From an uncultured Desulfuromonas sp. (GTDB lineage: Bacteria > Desulfobacterota > Desulfuromonadia > Desulfuromonadales > Trichloromonadaceae): 14,366 nucleotides of DNA. The notes beneath the pieces were generated by a model. That model was given only the letters and a program-made list of their open reading frames with translations, was not told the DNA's origin and made no database searches. Numbering within the stretch: the stretch's first letter is position 1; the number at the start of each line of letters is the position of its first letter. Both the position numbers and the translations under genes were made by a program. This document shows, piece after piece, positions 6,240 through 13,198 of the stretch. The stretch lies in the NCBI GenBank assembly GCA_937982495.1, contig CALJLX010000389.1:1-14366 (forward strand). The letters run 5' to 3'.

Positions 6240-6703
6240 CTCTTCTCCCGCAGTGCCCGGCCGACGACCGCCGCCGGTTCGGCGCCCCCTTCGACCTCGG
6301 CCGTCAGTCCCGCGAAAAAATCCTCGGTTAATAAAGCGCCAAGCCTCTTCAGCGCCGCCGGGACCGTGGAAAATTGCAGATCCGTCAGCGGTCGCGGCCC
6401 GCTCAACAGCAGCGGCCCGCCGGGGGCCGCCAGCAGTACGGGCAAGTCGTCGGCCGCCGTCGCGGAAAGAGCCAGATCGAGGGTCGCGCCGCGCACTCCG
6501 GCGATGCCGGCATCGCCGGCCACGGGCACCCGGACCGTCTCCACCCCGGTCTTTTCCTTGACGTAGAGGATCGTCAGCTCGGCGAAAACCCGGCCGCGGT
6601 TATCGTCCGGCACCCCCAGGTAGAGCTTGGGGCCGAAACAGGGTGCGGCGGGCTCGACGCCGAAAAGCAGCAAAAAAATCACCAGGGGCAAGAGACGTTT
6701 CAT
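6230..6703 (-). CDS. Short secreted protein resembling one lobe of a substrate-binding protein
   Basis: A 157-residue protein with an N-terminal signal peptide (MKRLLPLVIFLLLFGVEPAA) and a mature start at or near Cys22 (CFGPKLYLGV). The stretch ELTILYVKEKTGVETVRV, followed by DLALSATAADDLPVLL, recalls the first lobe of OpuAC/glycine-betaine-type binding proteins. It is about half their length, so it may be a one-lobe binding or sensor protein. The sequence just before Cys (AAP) is a poor lipobox, so lipidation is uncertain. It is the first gene after the sigma54-type promoter and overlaps the next gene by 10 bp. I cannot name a family with confidence; no frameshift or truncation is visible. 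Confidence 0.7.
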   Translation of the reverse strand: MKRLLPLVIFLLLFGVEPAAPCFGPKLYLGVPDDNRGRVFAELTILYVKEKTGVETVRVPVAGDAGIAGVRGATLDLALSATAADDLPVLLAAPGGPLLLSGPRPLTDLQFSTVPAALKRLGALLTEDFFAGLTAEVEGGAEPAAVVGRALREKRWI

Positions 6704-6750
6704 GATCCGGTTCCGCGCGGGATTGGGGATGTCATGGAATGGAATGGGAC

Positions 6751-6768
6751 AAGCAAGGGGCGTACCGG
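6751..6768 (-). promoter_or_regulatory. Sigma54 (-24/-12) promoter for the minus-strand operon
   Basis: Minus-strand CCGGTACGCCCCTTGCTT has the invariant GG (6766-6765) and GC (6754-6753) separated by exactly ten bases. It also matches the wider consensus YTGGCACGrNNNTTGCW at A, C and G after the GG and at TTGCT. Initiation would fall near 6741, giving a leader of about 38 bases before the ATG at 6703. It lies directly downstream of the gene for a sigma54-dependent activator. The two departures from consensus (C for T before GG, T for C after it) leave some doubt. Confidence 0.65.
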
Positions 6769-6783
6769 CGCGAAAGAACCGGG

Positions 6784-8148
6784 TCAGTCAAGCATGCGAT
6801 ATTTTTCCATCTTGTAACGCAAGGTGGTGCGCTTGATCCCCAGCACCTCCGCCGCCCGGGTCTGGGAACCCTTCTCCCGGGCCAGGGTTTGCAGGATCAG
6901 CTGACGTTCCAGGTCTTCGAGGATCTCGGTGAGGGAACCGCCGCTCTCCGGCAGCTCCAGACAGATCTGCGCCGGACCGGCGATTCCCTGGGGGAGATCG
7001 CGGGGGGTGACGGTATCGCCTTTGCACAGCACCACCGCCCGCTCCAGGGCATTCTGCAACTCGCGCACATTCCCCGGCCAGTCGTGGGTGAGCAGGCAGC
7101 CGAGGGCGCGGGGGGCGATGGCGCGCACCGGCCGCCCCGTCTCGCGGGCGTACTTGGCGAGAAAATGCCGGGCCAGGGGCTCGATATCCTCGCGCCGGTC
7201 GCGCAGGGGCGGGAGTTCGATATTGACGACGTTGAGGCGATAATAGAGATCTTCGCGAAACCGGCCCTGGCGAACCTCTTCGACCAGATTCTTGTTGGTC
7301 GCCGCCACCAGGCGCACATCGCTGTGGATGGTCCGGGTGCCGCCGACCCGCTCGAATTCGTGTTCCTGAATCACCCGCAGCAACTTGACTTGGGCGGCCA
7401 GGGACATCTCCCCAACCTCGTCGATAAAAAGCGTGCCTTGGTGGGCCAGCTCGAAGCGCCCCTTCTTGGTCGCCAAGGCGCCGGTAAAGGCCCCCTTTTC
7501 GTGGCCGAAAAGCTCGCTTTCGAGCACCCCTTCGGATAAAGCGGCGCAGTTGAGGACGATGAAGGGCTGATCCTTGCGCGGGGATTGAAGATGAATGGAG
7601 CGGGCGATGAGCTCCTTGCCCGTTCCCGATTCGCCGGTGACCAGAACATTGGCGGTGCTGTCCGCCACGGATCGGACGGTGTCGAAAACCCGGGCCATGG
7701 CCTGGGAGTCGCCGACGATGCCGGAAGCCTGCCAGCGCTCCCGCAACTCTTCGTGGAGATAGCGGTTTTCCGCCAGCAGCCGTTCCCGCTCCAGGGCCTG
7801 GGCGATGGTCAGCTTGATTTCGTCGCTCTCGAAGGGTTTGGTGATGTAGTCGTAAGCGCCCAGGCGCAAGGCCTGCACCGCGCTCTCCACCGTGCCGTAG
7901 GCGGTGATCACCAGCACCGGCAGGGCCGGATCGAAGGCCTTGATCTCCGCCAACAGTTCCAGCCCGCTCATCCCCGGCATCTGCATGTCGGTAATGACCA
8001 GATCGAAACTTTCGGCGGCGATCCGACTCAGGGCTTCGGCCCCCGACCCGACCGCCTCGGTCTGATAGCCTTCCTTGGCGAGCCCCCGCGCCAGTACCTT
8101 GCGCAGTCCTTCTTCGTCGTCGACGATGAGAATCTTTCCGGAAAACAT
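6784..8148 (-). CDS. NtrC-family sigma54-dependent response regulator
   Basis: A 454-residue three-domain regulator. The receiver domain (residues 1-120) has acidic D10 and D11, phospho-acceptor D54 (LVITDMQMPG) and a TKPFE lysine near 104. The AAA+ domain (about 140-370) has Walker A GESGTGKE, the sigma54-contacting GAFTGA loop (GHEKGAFTGA), Walker B GTLFIDEVGEMS and the GNVRELQN segment. The C-terminus is a Fis-type helix-turn-helix (TRAAEVLGIKRTTLRYKMEK). It activates sigma54 promoters after phosphorylation. It starts three bases after the GAF-GGDEF stop, so the two are co-transcribed, and a -24/-12 promoter lies just past its own end, making the downstream operon its probable target. No cognate histidine kinase is present in the window. 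Confidence 0.95.
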   Translation of the reverse strand: MFSGKILIVDDEEGLRKVLARGLAKEGYQTEAVGSGAEALSRIAAESFDLVITDMQMPGMSGLELLAEIKAFDPALPVLVITAYGTVESAVQALRLGAYDYITKPFESDEIKLTIAQALERERLLAENRYLHEELRERWQASGIVGDSQAMARVFDTVRSVADSTANVLVTGESGTGKELIARSIHLQSPRKDQPFIVLNCAALSEGVLESELFGHEKGAFTGALATKKGRFELAHQGTLFIDEVGEMSLAAQVKLLRVIQEHEFERVGGTRTIHSDVRLVAATNKNLVEEVRQGRFREDLYYRLNVVNIELPPLRDRREDIEPLARHFLAKYARETGRPVRAIAPRALGCLLTHDWPGNVRELQNALERAVVLCKGDTVTPRDLPQGIAGPAQICLELPESGGSLTEILEDLERQLILQTLAREKGSQTRAAEVLGIKRTTLRYKMEKYRMLD

Positions 8149-8151
8149 TCG

Positions 8152-9210
8152 TCAATCCTTATCGTGCCGATGATAAACCCGGTTCTTGCCTTCGCGCTTG
8201 GCCTGGTAGAGAAGCGCATCGGCCACCTGCAACAGGGCGTCGCGGTCCTGGCCGTCGCGGGGGTAGGCCGCCACTCCGACGCTGACCGTCACCCCTTCCG
8301 GCAGCTCGCCGTCGAGATGATGCGGGGATCGCTCCTCGATCTCCCACCGGGCCCGCTCGGCGGCGGTCAGGGCCACGTCGATGGCGGTTTCGGGGAGGAT
8401 GACGACGAACTCCTCGCCGCCGTAGCGAAAGACCATGTCGCTCTCGCGCATGGCGGAACGCAGGATCTCGGCGACGGCGACCAGGGCGCGATCCCCCTTG
8501 AGATGGCCGAAGCGGTCGTTGAAAGCCTTGAAGTTGTCCACGTCGAACATGAGCAGCGTCATCGGCTTGGCGTAACGGCGGGCGCGCATGAGCTCGTCCT
8601 TAAGCATCAGCCGGAACTGGCGGTGGTTGTAGAGACCGGTGAGCCCGTCGGTCACCGCCAGATGCTGGGTGCGCTGATGCAGGCAGGCATTGTCGATGCT
8701 CATGGCGGCGAAGGACGCCAGAATCGACAGTACCTTGAGCCGGTTGGGGGCGAATTGGCGCGGCGCGAAATCGTCCAGGCAGATGAGACCGACCACCTTG
8801 TTCTGGATCTTCAGGGGGACGGCAACGAGGGCGCGAATCCCCTCCTGCAGAATCAGGGCGTCGCCGCAACAGAATCCGCCACCCTGGACATCCTCGATAA
8901 TGAAAAGCTCGCCTTCGTCAAGGACATGATGAATCAGGGAGCCTTCCTTCACCGGCCAGCGAAAGCGCTGCAAAAAGTTTTCGCTCAGGCCGACGTGGGC
9001 GTGGAGGGAGAGCTGCCCCAGGGGCTCGTCATACAGGGCGACGCTGCCGGCGGGTATATCCATGACGGCCATGGCGCTGTAAAGGATGTTCCGCAGCACC
9101 TCGTCGAGTTCCAGGGAGGAAACGACGACCTGGGCCACGGAGAGAACATCCTTGAGATCCTTGAGTTCTTCCTGTACGGGGTCGGGGGGGCGGGGATCGT
9201 CGGCAGGCAT
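8152..9210 (-). CDS. GAF-GGDEF diguanylate cyclase
   Basis: A 352-residue cytoplasmic protein without membrane segments. A short helical N-terminus precedes a GAF sensor domain (about residues 25-175), which includes a CC pair at 114-115. A GGDEF domain follows (about 185-345). The active site is intact (GGEEF at 264-268, with metal-binding DVDNFK near 223), so synthesis of cyclic di-GMP from GTP is expected. The product-inhibition I-site RESD (255-258) sits five residues before GGEEF as required. It is the first gene of a two-gene unit with the sigma54 regulator. The GAF ligand is unknown; the Cys pair could make it redox-sensitive, which is only a suggestion. A domain for direct phosphotransfer is absent, so it is not the missing kinase. 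Confidence 0.93.
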   Translation of the reverse strand: MPADDPRPPDPVQEELKDLKDVLSVAQVVVSSLELDEVLRNILYSAMAVMDIPAGSVALYDEPLGQLSLHAHVGLSENFLQRFRWPVKEGSLIHHVLDEGELFIIEDVQGGGFCCGDALILQEGIRALVAVPLKIQNKVVGLICLDDFAPRQFAPNRLKVLSILASFAAMSIDNACLHQRTQHLAVTDGLTGLYNHRQFRLMLKDELMRARRYAKPMTLLMFDVDNFKAFNDRFGHLKGDRALVAVAEILRSAMRESDMVFRYGGEEFVVILPETAIDVALTAAERARWEIEERSPHHLDGELPEGVTVSVGVAAYPRDGQDRDALLQVADALLYQAKREGKNRVYHRHDKD

Positions 9211-9388
9211 GAAGGCATCCGGGCAAGGGCTGGAAAATCATTGCAGAGCACATTTAATCCATGGGTTACAACTACCACAGCCGACGGATTTCTGTAAAGG
9301 ACTAAGCCGGGCCGAAAGAGGAAGCCATGTCGCCTTCAAGGCCGTCGAATCGGAAGCATTAATTTTGCCAAAGACGGTGCCGCCAGGA

Positions 9389-9419
9389 TTGACAGACACA
9401 GGATATTGTGGTTTATATT
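9389..9419 (+). promoter_or_regulatory. Sigma70-type promoter of nrdJ
   Basis: A perfect TTGACA (9389-9394) is followed after 17-19 bases by the AT-rich run TTTATATT (9412-9419), which offers a -10 element. Initiation would be near 9425, about 70 bases before the nrdJ ATG. The ribosome site AAAGGA at 9479-9484 precedes the start by ten bases. Confidence 0.65.
9396..9411 (+). promoter_or_regulatory. NrdR box 1 (proximal to -35)
   Basis: ACACAGGATATTGTGG matches 13 of 16 positions of the NrdR box consensus acaCwAtATaTwGtgt. It lies between the -35 and -10 elements, where a bound repressor would block RNA polymerase. Confidence 0.65.
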
Positions 9420-9426
9420 TCGTCCG

Positions 9427-9442
9427 ACACAGAATATGGCAC
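9427..9442 (+). promoter_or_regulatory. NrdR box 2
   Basis: ACACAGAATATGGCAC matches 10 of 16 NrdR box positions and starts exactly 31 bp after box 1, three helical turns, which is the known spacing of paired NrdR boxes. It shares ACACAG-ATAT with box 1 and covers the expected start of transcription. Alone it would be weak; the spacing raises confidence. Confidence 0.55.
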
Positions 9443-9494
9443 AACCTGCTTATCAACAACCCCTTGAATTTCCATTGCAAAGGATTCCCAAACG

Positions 9495-11720
9495 ATGAAA
9501 AAACCGGCCGCGTCCCCGTCTCTTGCCCTTTCCACCAACGCCGTCACCGTCCTCGAACGCCGCTATTTGAAGCGCGATGCCGAAGGCAAGGTTCTTGAGA
9601 CTCCGGCCGACATGTTCCACCGCGTGGCCCGCACCATCGCCTCGGCGGAAACGTTGCTGAAAACCGGCCAGGACGCCGCCGCCCTCGAAGAAGAGTTCTA
9701 CCGCATCATGACCGGCCTCGAATTCCTGCCCAATTCCCCGACCCTGATGAACGCCGGGCGCGAACTCGGCCAGCTCTCGGCCTGTTTCGTGCTGCCGGTG
9801 GGCGATTCGATGGAAGAGATCTTCGAGGCGATCAAGCAGACCGCCCTGATCCACAAAAGCGGCGGCGGCACCGGCTTCTCCTTCTCCCGTATCCGCCCGG
9901 CCCGGGACGTGGTCGCCTCGACCAGCGGCGTCTCCTCCGGCCCTCTCTCCTTCATGAAGGTCTTCGACGCCGCCACCGAGACGATCAAGCAGGGGGGCAC
10001 CCGGCGCGGAGCCAACATGGGCATTCTGCGGGTCGATCATCCCGATATCATGGATTTCATCATGGCCAAGCGCGACCAGACCGTGCTGACCAACTTCAAC
10101 ATCTCCGTCGGCCTCACCGAGGCCTTCATGGAGGCGGTGGAAAAGGACGGCGAGTACGCCATCGTCAGCCCGCGCAACAAAGAAGTCGTGAAAACCATGC
10201 CGGCACGCAAGGTCTTCGAACACATTGTCGAGCTGGCCTGGAGCAACGGCGAGCCGGGGATCATCTTCCTCGACCGCTTGAACCGCGACAACCCGACCCC
10301 CCACGTCGGCGAGATCGAAGCGACCAACCCCTGCGGCGAGCAACCGCTCCTCCCCTACGAATCCTGCAACCTCGGCTCGATCAATCTGGCGAAAATGGTC
10401 AAGGACGGCGACGTCGACTGGGCGCGGCTGAAGACCGTCGTGCGCCTGGCCGCACGCTTCCTCGACAACGTCATCGAGGTCAACAACTATCCCATTCCCC
10501 AGATCGCCGAGATGACCCGGAGCAACCGCAAGATCGGCCTCGGCGTCATGGGCTGGGCCGACCTGCTGATTCTCGTCGGCCTGCCCTACAACAGCGACGA
10601 GGCGGTGGAGCTGGGCGAAACGCTGATGAAGTTCATCACCGACGAAGCCCGCCAGGTCTCCATCGAACTCGCCGCCGAGCGCGGCCCCTTCCCCAACTTC
10701 AAAGGCAGCGCCTTCGATCGGAAGGGGGGCAAGCCGGTGCGTAACGCCACCAGCACCACCATCGCTCCGACCGGCACCATCTCCATCATGGCCGGCGCTT
10801 CCAGCGGCGTCGAGCCCCTGTTCGCCGTCTCCTATGTGCGTCAGGTGCTGGATAACGACATTCTCGTCGAGGTTCACCCGCTCTTTGAAAAGATCGCCCG
10901 CGAGCGGGGCTTTTATTCGCCGGAACTGATGAAGCTCATCGCCCAGCACGGCACGGTGCGGGACATCCCGCAGGTGCCCGAGGATATCCGCCGGGTCTTC
11001 GTCACCGCCCACGACATCACCCCCGAGGATCACATTCGCATGCAGGCGGCTTTCCAGAAGTACACGGATAACGCCGTCTCCAAGACCGTGAATTTCTGCA
11101 ACAGCGCCAGCCGCGAAGACGTCGCCACCGTCTACCGGCTGGCCTACCAGCTCGGCTGCAAGGGCGTCACCATCTATCGCGACGGCAGCCGCGACCAGCA
11201 GGTGCTGTCGGTGGGCAAGGAGCAGAAGGCGCCGGAGGACACGGTCCCCCGCGAAACCAAGAAACAGGGACGCAAGCGCGAGCGGCCCCGGGCGTTGCGC
11301 GGCGCCACCTATCAGATGACCACCGGCTGCGGACCGCTCTACATCACCATCAACGAGGACAACGAAGGACTCTTCGAGCTCTTCACCACCATGGGCAAGG
11401 CCGGCGGTTGCGCCGCCAGCCAGTGCGAGGCCATCGGCCGCCTCGTCTCCCTCGCCTGGCGCAGCGGCGTGCAGGCGCGGCAGGCGGTGAAGCAGATGAT
11501 TGGCATCACCTGCCACAAGCCAGCCGGTTTCGGCGAAAACCGCGTCACTTCCTGCGCTGACGCCGTGGCTAAGGCGATTCAGATGCACATGGCCCAGCAC
11601 GGCGAGGACGGCGTCGCCATCAAGCACAACGGCGGCGCCTGCCCCGAATGCGGCGGGCCGGTCGAGCACGAAGGCGGCTGCTGCGTCTGCCACGCCTGCG
11701 GCTACAGCGAATGCGCCTGA
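9495..11720 (+). CDS. nrdJ: Adenosylcobalamin-dependent (class II) ribonucleotide reductase
   Basis: A single-chain 741-residue reductase that makes deoxyribonucleotides using adenosylcobalamin as radical source. Visible family features, in order, are SPTLMNAG and the redox Cys97 (SACFVLPVGDS), the KSGGGTGFSFSRIRP loop, the active-site NPCGEQPLLPYESCNLGS with N278, C280 and E282, and the phosphate-binding PTGTISIMAGASSGVEPLF. Near 617-668 comes a TSCPD domain (TTGCGPLYITINEDNEG). The C-terminus is Cys-rich (C716, C719, C729, C730, C732, C735, C740), which usually serves as a zinc-binding and thiol-shuttle tail. The start is supported by AAAGGA ten bases upstream. The gene is monocistronic, with its own promoter, NrdR-like boxes and a 3' hairpin. 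It works without oxygen, fitting an anaerobe. Confidence 0.97.
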   Translation: MKKPAASPSLALSTNAVTVLERRYLKRDAEGKVLETPADMFHRVARTIASAETLLKTGQDAAALEEEFYRIMTGLEFLPNSPTLMNAGRELGQLSACFVLPVGDSMEEIFEAIKQTALIHKSGGGTGFSFSRIRPARDVVASTSGVSSGPLSFMKVFDAATETIKQGGTRRGANMGILRVDHPDIMDFIMAKRDQTVLTNFNISVGLTEAFMEAVEKDGEYAIVSPRNKEVVKTMPARKVFEHIVELAWSNGEPGIIFLDRLNRDNPTPHVGEIEATNPCGEQPLLPYESCNLGSINLAKMVKDGDVDWARLKTVVRLAARFLDNVIEVNNYPIPQIAEMTRSNRKIGLGVMGWADLLILVGLPYNSDEAVELGETLMKFITDEARQVSIELAAERGPFPNFKGSAFDRKGGKPVRNATSTTIAPTGTISIMAGASSGVEPLFAVSYVRQVLDNDILVEVHPLFEKIARERGFYSPELMKLIAQHGTVRDIPQVPEDIRRVFVTAHDITPEDHIRMQAAFQKYTDNAVSKTVNFCNSASREDVATVYRLAYQLGCKGVTIYRDGSRDQQVLSVGKEQKAPEDTVPRETKKQGRKRERPRALRGATYQMTTGCGPLYITINEDNEGLFELFTTMGKAGGCAASQCEAIGRLVSLAWRSGVQARQAVKQMIGITCHKPAGFGENRVTSCADAVAKAIQMHMAQHGEDGVAIKHNGGACPECGGPVEHEGGCCVCHACGYSECA

Positions 11721-11729
11721 TCCGCTAAC

Positions 11730-11759
11730 CCGAACGGCCTCCCAAGGGAGGCCGTTCGG
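11730..11759. terminator. Strong hairpin between convergent genes
   Basis: CCGAACGGCCTCCC and its exact complement face each other with only AA between (14-bp stem, really a small CCAAGG loop). It sits ten bases after the nrdJ stop and before the end of the converging transporter gene. The following T-run is poor (CGTTTA), so it is a probable nrdJ terminator that may work in both directions, rather than a textbook one. Confidence 0.7.
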
Positions 11760-11821
11760 CGTTTAGCAACCATACGAGATTCGCGAAAATCCGGCCGAGC
11801 CGAAAAACCGGGCCGTCCCGG

Positions 11822-12646
11822 TCACTTCAGCCGCAGAATCCGCCGGGCGCCGTGGAGCACGATCAGGCCGATAACCGTACCGACGATGAGGTCGGGAAGG
11901 CGCGAGCCGCTGAAGGCGACCAGGGCGCCGGCGACGATGACCCCGAGGTTGGCGATGACGTCGTTGGCGGAGAAAATGTAGCTCGCCTGCATGTGCGCCC
12001 CCCGGTCGCGTTTGCGGGCGATGAGCATGAGCGAGCAGACATTCGCCGCCAGCGCCGTCAGGCCCATCCCCATCATCAGCGCCGAAACCGGCTCGCTGCC
12101 GTAAAGGAAGCGGCGCACGACCTCGGCCAGGGCACCGAGGGCCAGGGCCAGCTGCAACCAGCCGGCGAAGCGGGCGGCGCGCACCTTCAAGCGGGCCGCG
12201 CCCCCCACCGCGTACAGGGCCACCCCGTAAACGGCGGCGTCGGCGAACATATCGAGGGAATCGGCGATCAATCCCGTCGACTGCGCCAGCAGACCGACGG
12301 CCATCTCGACGACGAACATGCCGCCATTGATCGCCAGCAGGGTCTTCAGGGTTTTGGCCTCCGCCGCATCCTCCGACGGGTCCTTCGCCACGACCTCGGT
12401 CTCGGCAACCCGCTCCGAAGCCAGCAGTTCCGCCCCCAGCCCGAGCGGTTCCAGCCGTTCCAGCACCGCCGCCACTTCTCCGCGATGGACGACCGTCAGC
12501 CGCCTGGCGGAAAGATCGAAGGCCAAAGACAGCACCTTCCCGAGATCGTCCAGCGCCATGCGGATGAGATTTTCTTCGGAGGGGCAATCCATCCGGGGAA
12601 CGGCAAAGAAACTGCGCTGAATCCCACCCTTTTCTTCCTGACTCAT
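11822..12646 (-). CDS. CDF-type cation transporter with N-terminal metal-associated domain
   Basis: A 274-residue protein. Residues 11-75 form a small ferredoxin-like domain with MDCPSEE (Cys21), similar to heavy-metal-associated domains but with one Cys. From about residue 100 to the end come six membrane segments of the cation diffusion facilitator type. The TM2 site is GLIADSLDMFAD (D129, D132, D136), with D in place of the usual His. In TM5 the segment FSANDVIANLG keeps the Asp but lacks the usual His four residues before it. It is thus a CDF variant whose metal is hard to predict, probably a divalent cation exported from the cytoplasm. I start it at the ATG at 12646, behind GGGAGGAAG; an ATG further upstream (12790) would overlap the arsR promoter. 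The gene is divergent from the ArsR-type repressor, which may control it. Confidence 0.85.
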   Translation of the reverse strand: MSQEEKGGIQRSFFAVPRMDCPSEENLIRMALDDLGKVLSLAFDLSARRLTVVHRGEVAAVLERLEPLGLGAELLASERVAETEVVAKDPSEDAAEAKTLKTLLAINGGMFVVEMAVGLLAQSTGLIADSLDMFADAAVYGVALYAVGGAARLKVRAARFAGWLQLALALGALAEVVRRFLYGSEPVSALMMGMGLTALAANVCSLMLIARKRDRGAHMQASYIFSANDVIANLGVIVAGALVAFSGSRLPDLIVGTVIGLIVLHGARRILRLK

Positions 12647-12752
12647 CCCGGTTCTTCCTCCCTTGGGTTCATGGAGCCGACAGACTAACATTCTTGGGAA
12701 AAAGTCGAAAAGACAAATTTCCCCGGAAATGCGGAAGAGAAATTTGACCAAA

Positions 12753-12765
12753 TTGATCGGATCAA
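12753..12765. promoter_or_regulatory. 13-bp palindrome in the divergent intergenic region
   Basis: TTGATC-G-GATCAA is a perfect palindrome 12 bp upstream of the arsR -35. It resembles an FNR/CRP half-site pair, but the spacing is three bases (TTGAT-N3-ATCAA), not the four of FNR. It could bind another regulator of the cation transporter. Evidence is weak. Confidence 0.3.
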
Positions 12766-12777
12766 GAGAAAAAATCT

Positions 12778-12805
12778 TTGACATCCACATCTACTTGGCT
12801 AATAT
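12778..12805 (+). promoter_or_regulatory. Sigma70 promoter of the ArsR-type repressor
   Basis: TTGACA (12778-12783), 16 bases, then TAATAT (12800-12805). Both hexamers are near consensus. The ribosome site AAAGGAG lies ten bases before the ATG at 12839. The -10 is embedded in the palindromic operator described next. Confidence 0.8.
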
Positions 12806-12818
12806 GCCAAATAGCCAA
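12795..12818. promoter_or_regulatory. Probable ArsR-type operator over the -10 element
   Basis: TTGGCTA (12795-12801) and TAGCCAA (12812-12818) form a perfect 7-bp inverted repeat with a 10-bp spacer. Nested in it is TTGGC-N6-GCCAA (12795-12810). The site covers the -10 element, so binding of the repressor would block its own promoter. The nested motif recurs before the permease gene. Confidence 0.65.
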
Positions 12819-12838
12819 AACAAAGGAGCGACGCAGCT

Positions 12839-13171
12839 ATGGACAAAGAACGCAAAGCCCATCTGGAGGCGCGGGCCCGGGTGCTCAAGGCCATGGCCCA
12901 CCCGAGCCGGTTGCTGATCATCGAAGAACTGGAAAAGACCGAACGCTGCGTCTGTGAACTGACCGAGATGATCGGCGCCGACATCTCCACTGTTTCCAAG
13001 CATCTTTCGGTCTTGCGCCAGGCGGGCATCGTCGCGGACGACAAACGGGGCAATCAGGTCTACTACCGGCTGCGGATTCCCTGCATGCTCAAGTTCTTCG
13101 ACTGTGTGGAATCGGTACTGGAATCCCAGGCCGGGGCTCGCGTGGCTTGCCTGGCGGGGGGCTGTCGCTAG
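12839..13171 (+). CDS. ArsR/SmtB-family metal- or metalloid-responsive repressor
   Basis: A 110-residue winged-helix repressor. After the helix LKAMAHPSRLLIIEEL comes ERCVCELTEMIGADISTVSKHLSVL, in which C37-V-C39 is the metal/metalloid-binding CVC motif of ArsR and CadC-type sensors at the start of the recognition region. Additional Cys at 82, 89, 104 and 109 could complete the inducer site. Inducer binding normally releases the DNA. The gene has its own promoter with a palindromic operator, is divergent from the cation transporter and lies 66 bp before the permease gene. Arsenic(III), organoarsenical or another soft metal is the likely inducer, but sequence alone does not settle this. Confidence 0.9.
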   Translation: MDKERKAHLEARARVLKAMAHPSRLLIIEELEKTERCVCELTEMIGADISTVSKHLSVLRQAGIVADDKRGNQVYYRLRIPCMLKFFDCVESVLESQAGARVACLAGGCR

Positions 13172-13188
13172 CCCCCGGCCCTTTTTTT
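13157..13188 (+). terminator. Candidate intrinsic terminator after the repressor gene
   Basis: GGGGGCT (13157-13163) and AGCCCCC (13170-13176) form a 7-bp GC-rich stem around the stop codon, followed by GGCCC and seven T (13182-13188). The five bases between stem and T-run weaken it. It may attenuate readthrough from the repressor gene into the permease gene. Confidence 0.5.
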
Positions 13189-13198
13189 GCCCGGACAT

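Noticed and set aside
9230..9245. TGGAAAATCATTGC as a sigma54 promoter
   Set aside because: GG to GC spacing is nine bases and the flanking match is poor.
7585..9297. 570-codon plus-strand frame antisense to the regulator and GAF-GGDEF genes
   Set aside because: Both minus-strand genes are unmistakable by their motifs; the plus frame has no domain.
9436..9451. A sigma54-like TGGCAC...TGCTT before nrdJ
   Set aside because: GG and GC are separated by eight bases, not ten, and a better sigma70 promoter with NrdR-like boxes is present.
9453..11693. A 746-codon open frame antisense to nrdJ
   Set aside because: It mirrors the whole reductase gene on the opposite strand, has a composition of repeated A, D, G, V, H and no recognisable domain. 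It is a high-GC shadow frame.
12753..12765. FNR box
   Set aside because: The palindrome TTGAT-N3-ATCAA has a spacer one base shorter than the FNR site, so I list it only as an unassigned palindrome.
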